Shown here piece after piece: positions 6,591-8,532 of a DNA stretch of 8,532 nt. Origin of the DNA: Actinomycetes bacterium. GTDB lineage: Bacteria; Actinomycetota; Actinomycetes; S36-B12. The notes below the pieces were generated by a model. That model saw only the letters and a program-made list of their open reading frames with translations, was not told the DNA's origin and searched no databases. The stretch's first letter is position 1. Every line of letters begins with the position of its first letter. The stretch covers positions 1 through 8,532 of the forward strand of contig JAUHZW010000084.1 of assembly GCA_030425745.1 (NCBI GenBank), in the 5' to 3' direction. The position numbers were made by a program, and so were the translations under genes.

Positions 6591-8440
6591 TCGACTCCAT
6601 TCCCCGGGGCGTGCCGCCGGTGACCATCCCCGACTGGGAACCGCCATGGCCCGTGGACTCCACGGGTGGTTACGTCCGGATCACCACGAGCATGCTGCGC
6701 GGGCGCGGATGCGTGGAGCAGCGGGCGCGGAAGGCTCGTCCGGACTCCTTCCCGTCCGGCGACCAGCCCCGCGAGCCGTCCGGCCCGGCCTCCTTCCCGC
6801 TGGGTGGTGTCCTCGATGCGGCGGTGCTGCTGCTCACCTCGGGGGACCGGATCGCGGCCGATGCGGAAGCCGACGTGGCGGATCGCGTCCGTGCGGCCGT
6901 GCGCGCGATCGCCGAGGAGTCGTGGTCCCCGTGGGAGCCGGAGTCGTTCCCGGCCGTCGAGGCCGGGGTGGCGGGATATCTCGAGGTCCTCGAGTCGCTC
7001 CAGGCTGCGGGAGAGCTGCTGCTCGGAGCAGTGGTCAAGGACCTCGTCGCCGAGACGATCCGCACTCCGGGGGCGCACCCGGCAGCAGTGGAGCGGGTCG
7101 AGCTGTGGGCCTGGGCCATCCATCACCTGAGCGCCGATGGTCGATCCCGCGAGGTGCACCTGCTGCGCTGGGACGATGCCGCGTCCGTCACCCTCAGCGA
7201 CGCGGAGGTCGCGGCCCTCGCCGAGATCGCGGCAGCCGGCGTCATCGCCGACCACGACCGTTGGTACAAGCGGTTCGTGCCGCGACCCGAGGCCGAGCAG
7301 CCTCCGGTTCCCGAGCGGATCACCATTCGGGTGATCGGGGTGCTCGACGGCTCATCCGATGTGCGGTTCAACGGCTCGCCGGACGAGGCACGGGCGCAGT
7401 TCTCCACGGAGGTCCCCGCTGCGCTCGAGTTCCTGGCCGGGGGCTCGTTCCGCCCGTCCCATGCCTGTGCGTCGTGCCCGGTCCGCTACGTCTGCCCCGG
7501 CATTCGTGCGCTGCCCGGTCTCCTCGGCGTGGCCGGCTTCTCTCCCCACACGCGATCCCTGTCGCCCTCCATGCTGTGGACCCAGGGCGCCTGTCCTCGT
7601 CAGCTGCGTCTGTCGCGTGATCTCGGACTGCCGCGGCAGCGGCGCGAGGCGTCGCCCGCCCTCGAGCGCGGCACGCAGGTGCATGCCTGGCTGCACCGCG
7701 CCCACGAGCGGGGCCGGGCGTGCACCGATGCCGATCTCGCCGATGGCGTGATCGCCGCTGAGCTGGGGTGGAGCGAGGAGCAGTGCGAGGCCTACCTGCC
7801 CTATGTGCGTCAGCACCTGGAGCACTGCCCGCTGGCGCAGCCCGAGGTCGATGACCTGCGCAGTGAGGTCGATATCACGGTCTGGGACACCGACGCGAAT
7901 GTCGTGTTCAGCACCCGACCCGACACCGCCTATCTCGCCGCGGACGGCCGCTGGGTTCTGCGCGAGACCAAGACGCTCAGCCCCCGCGGCCTGCCTGCGG
8001 ATCCGACCGATCTGCTGGGCCGCTATCCGCAGGTCGCGGCCGCGGTCTGCCTGCTCGCTGACGGCTATCGCCCGGACGCCCAGCCCTCCGACGGGCCGGG
8101 CCGAGTCGAACTCGAACTGCTCGGGGTCGACGATGGCGCACTGATTACGTACGACGCCGCCGATCCGGTCATCGTGCTGATCGCCCGCACGGAGCTCGCC
8201 GGTCGGGTCGACGCGTGGCTGCACGACACCGTTCATCCGATCGGTGAGCACCCACCGTGCTCGTCCTGCGAGGTCACCCGCTGGTGCACCGATCGCCCGG
8301 AGGATGTGTCCGTGCCGGGTACCGGCGCCACCATGCCTGCGCTGGCGGTGGACGTCGACTGGGAGGCCACCGCACCCGATCACGTCCTGCGCGAGGCGGC
8401 GGGAGCGGCCCTCGACGATGACGAGGAGTTCCCCTTCTGA
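6587..8440 (+). CDS. Tandem pseudo-nuclease/nuclease Fe-S protein with SSB-like C-terminal tail
   Basis: 617 residues from ATG 6587, with GAGGGAG (6573-6579) seven bases upstream and a 4-base overlap with the preceding nuclease. The protein has two related modules. The C-terminal module (about 324-570) is an intact PD-(D/E)XK nuclease: LSPSMLWTQGACP with C336, RGTQVHAWLH with H366, D446, E460-T-K462, Q482, and C558-x2-C561-x5-C567. The N-terminal module (about 30-305) repeats the landmarks TTSMLRGRGC (C42), LSADGR (181-186), ERITIRVIGVLDG (243-255) and C294-x2-C297-x5-C303. When it is aligned on ADGR, however, D446, E460 and K462 correspond to A177, H191 and L193, so it looks catalytically dead. 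After a flexible region (571-609) the chain ends DDDEEFPF, like the SSB acidic tip. I know of no named family with this full architecture. A role in DNA-end processing with the upstream gene is inferred. Confidence 0.88.
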   Translation: MIDSIPRGVPPVTIPDWEPPWPVDSTGGYVRITTSMLRGRGCVEQRARKARPDSFPSGDQPREPSGPASFPLGGVLDAAVLLLTSGDRIAADAEADVADRVRAAVRAIAEESWSPWEPESFPAVEAGVAGYLEVLESLQAAGELLLGAVVKDLVAETIRTPGAHPAAVERVELWAWAIHHLSADGRSREVHLLRWDDAASVTLSDAEVAALAEIAAAGVIADHDRWYKRFVPRPEAEQPPVPERITIRVIGVLDGSSDVRFNGSPDEARAQFSTEVPAALEFLAGGSFRPSHACASCPVRYVCPGIRALPGLLGVAGFSPHTRSLSPSMLWTQGACPRQLRLSRDLGLPRQRREASPALERGTQVHAWLHRAHERGRACTDADLADGVIAAELGWSEEQCEAYLPYVRQHLEHCPLAQPEVDDLRSEVDITVWDTDANVVFSTRPDTAYLAADGRWVLRETKTLSPRGLPADPTDLLGRYPQVAAAVCLLADGYRPDAQPSDGPGRVELELLGVDDGALITYDAADPVIVLIARTELAGRVDAWLHDTVHPIGEHPPCSSCEVTRWCTDRPEDVSVPGTGATMPALAVDVDWEATAPDHVLREAAGAALDDDEEFPF

Positions 8441-8462
8441 GCGTCCCTGCTGCCAGTTCAAC

Positions 8463-8532
8463 CTACTCGCTGGACGATGCAGCCGGGCTGCGCCAGAGGG
8501 ACAGGGCCGCGGCCAGCGTGACGGCACCGGCC
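8463..8532 (-). CDS. C-terminal end of a convergent gene, possibly membrane protein
   Basis: On the minus strand the last 22 codons read AGAVTLAAALSLWRSPAASS plus SE, then TAG at 8465-8463. A hydrophobic helix followed by a short polar tail is the usual end of multi-span transporters, but the piece is too short to assign a family. It is convergent with the nuclease gene, with 22 bases between the two stops and no clear terminator in the gap. Confidence 0.45.
   Translation of the reverse strand, partial: AGAVTLAAALSLWRSPAASSSE

Noticed and set aside
7318..7336. Inverted repeat GATCACC-N5-GGTGATC inside the tandem nuclease gene
   Set aside because: A perfect 7-bp stem, but in coding sequence (codons for Ile, Thr, Arg, Val); a few such matches are expected by chance in a window of this size.
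8479..8491. GCAGCC-G-GGCTGC as a terminator between convergent genes
   Set aside because: The loop is a single base, no T-run follows on either strand, and it lies inside the C-terminal codons of the minus-strand gene.
7352..8527. Minus-strand 391-codon open frame opposite the tandem nuclease
   Set aside because: No recognisable motif; the plus strand has paired nuclease and Fe-S cysteine motifs with a good ribosome binding site and gene overlap.

Overview
The window is GC-rich, close-packed coding DNA with GTG as well as ATG starts, 4-base gene overlaps and a probable leaderless transcript. This fits Actinomycetota, possibly Micrococcales; the genus cannot be read from the sequence. There is no rRNA, tRNA, CRISPR array, insertion sequence or integrase. 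Two gene blocks diverge from an intergenic region at 5521-5693.

Left block, minus strand, read from 5520 down to 1: a small secreted helical protein of unknown function (5520-4939); a NarL/LuxR-type response regulator (4890-4183); its sensor histidine kinase with four membrane spans, joined by a GTGA overlap (4186-3068); a secreted pepsin-like aspartic protease with two catalytic Asp lobes (2983-1928); and a Tat-exported Cys-type sulfatase whose ATG lies one base after the protease stop (1926 to beyond position 1). This looks like a two-component system controlling secreted hydrolases. The same dyad, GTCAC-N4-GTGA(C/T), sits at the regulator start and just upstream of a possible protease promoter, so it is a candidate operator.

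Right block, plus strand: a two-gene nuclease operon. The first gene (5694-6590) is a single-module RecB/Cas4/AddB-like PD-(D/E)XK nuclease with four cysteines spaced for a 4Fe-4S 'iron staple'. The second (6587-8440, ATGA overlap) has two such modules in tandem: an N-terminal copy that keeps the cysteines but appears to have lost the catalytic residues, and an intact C-terminal copy. It ends in an acidic tail, DDDEEFPF, very like the C-terminal tip of single-stranded DNA-binding protein (SSB). The promoter region holds TGTCAGT-N8-TA-N3-T, matching the mycobacterial RecA-independent (PafBC-dependent) DNA-damage promoter, with the -10 placed for a leaderless transcript from the ATG at 5694.

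Together these features suggest a damage-inducible DNA-end-processing module directed to SSB-coated DNA or SSB partner proteins. This is the most novel part of the window. At the right edge, the last 22 codons of a convergent minus-strand gene, possibly a membrane protein, enter the window.
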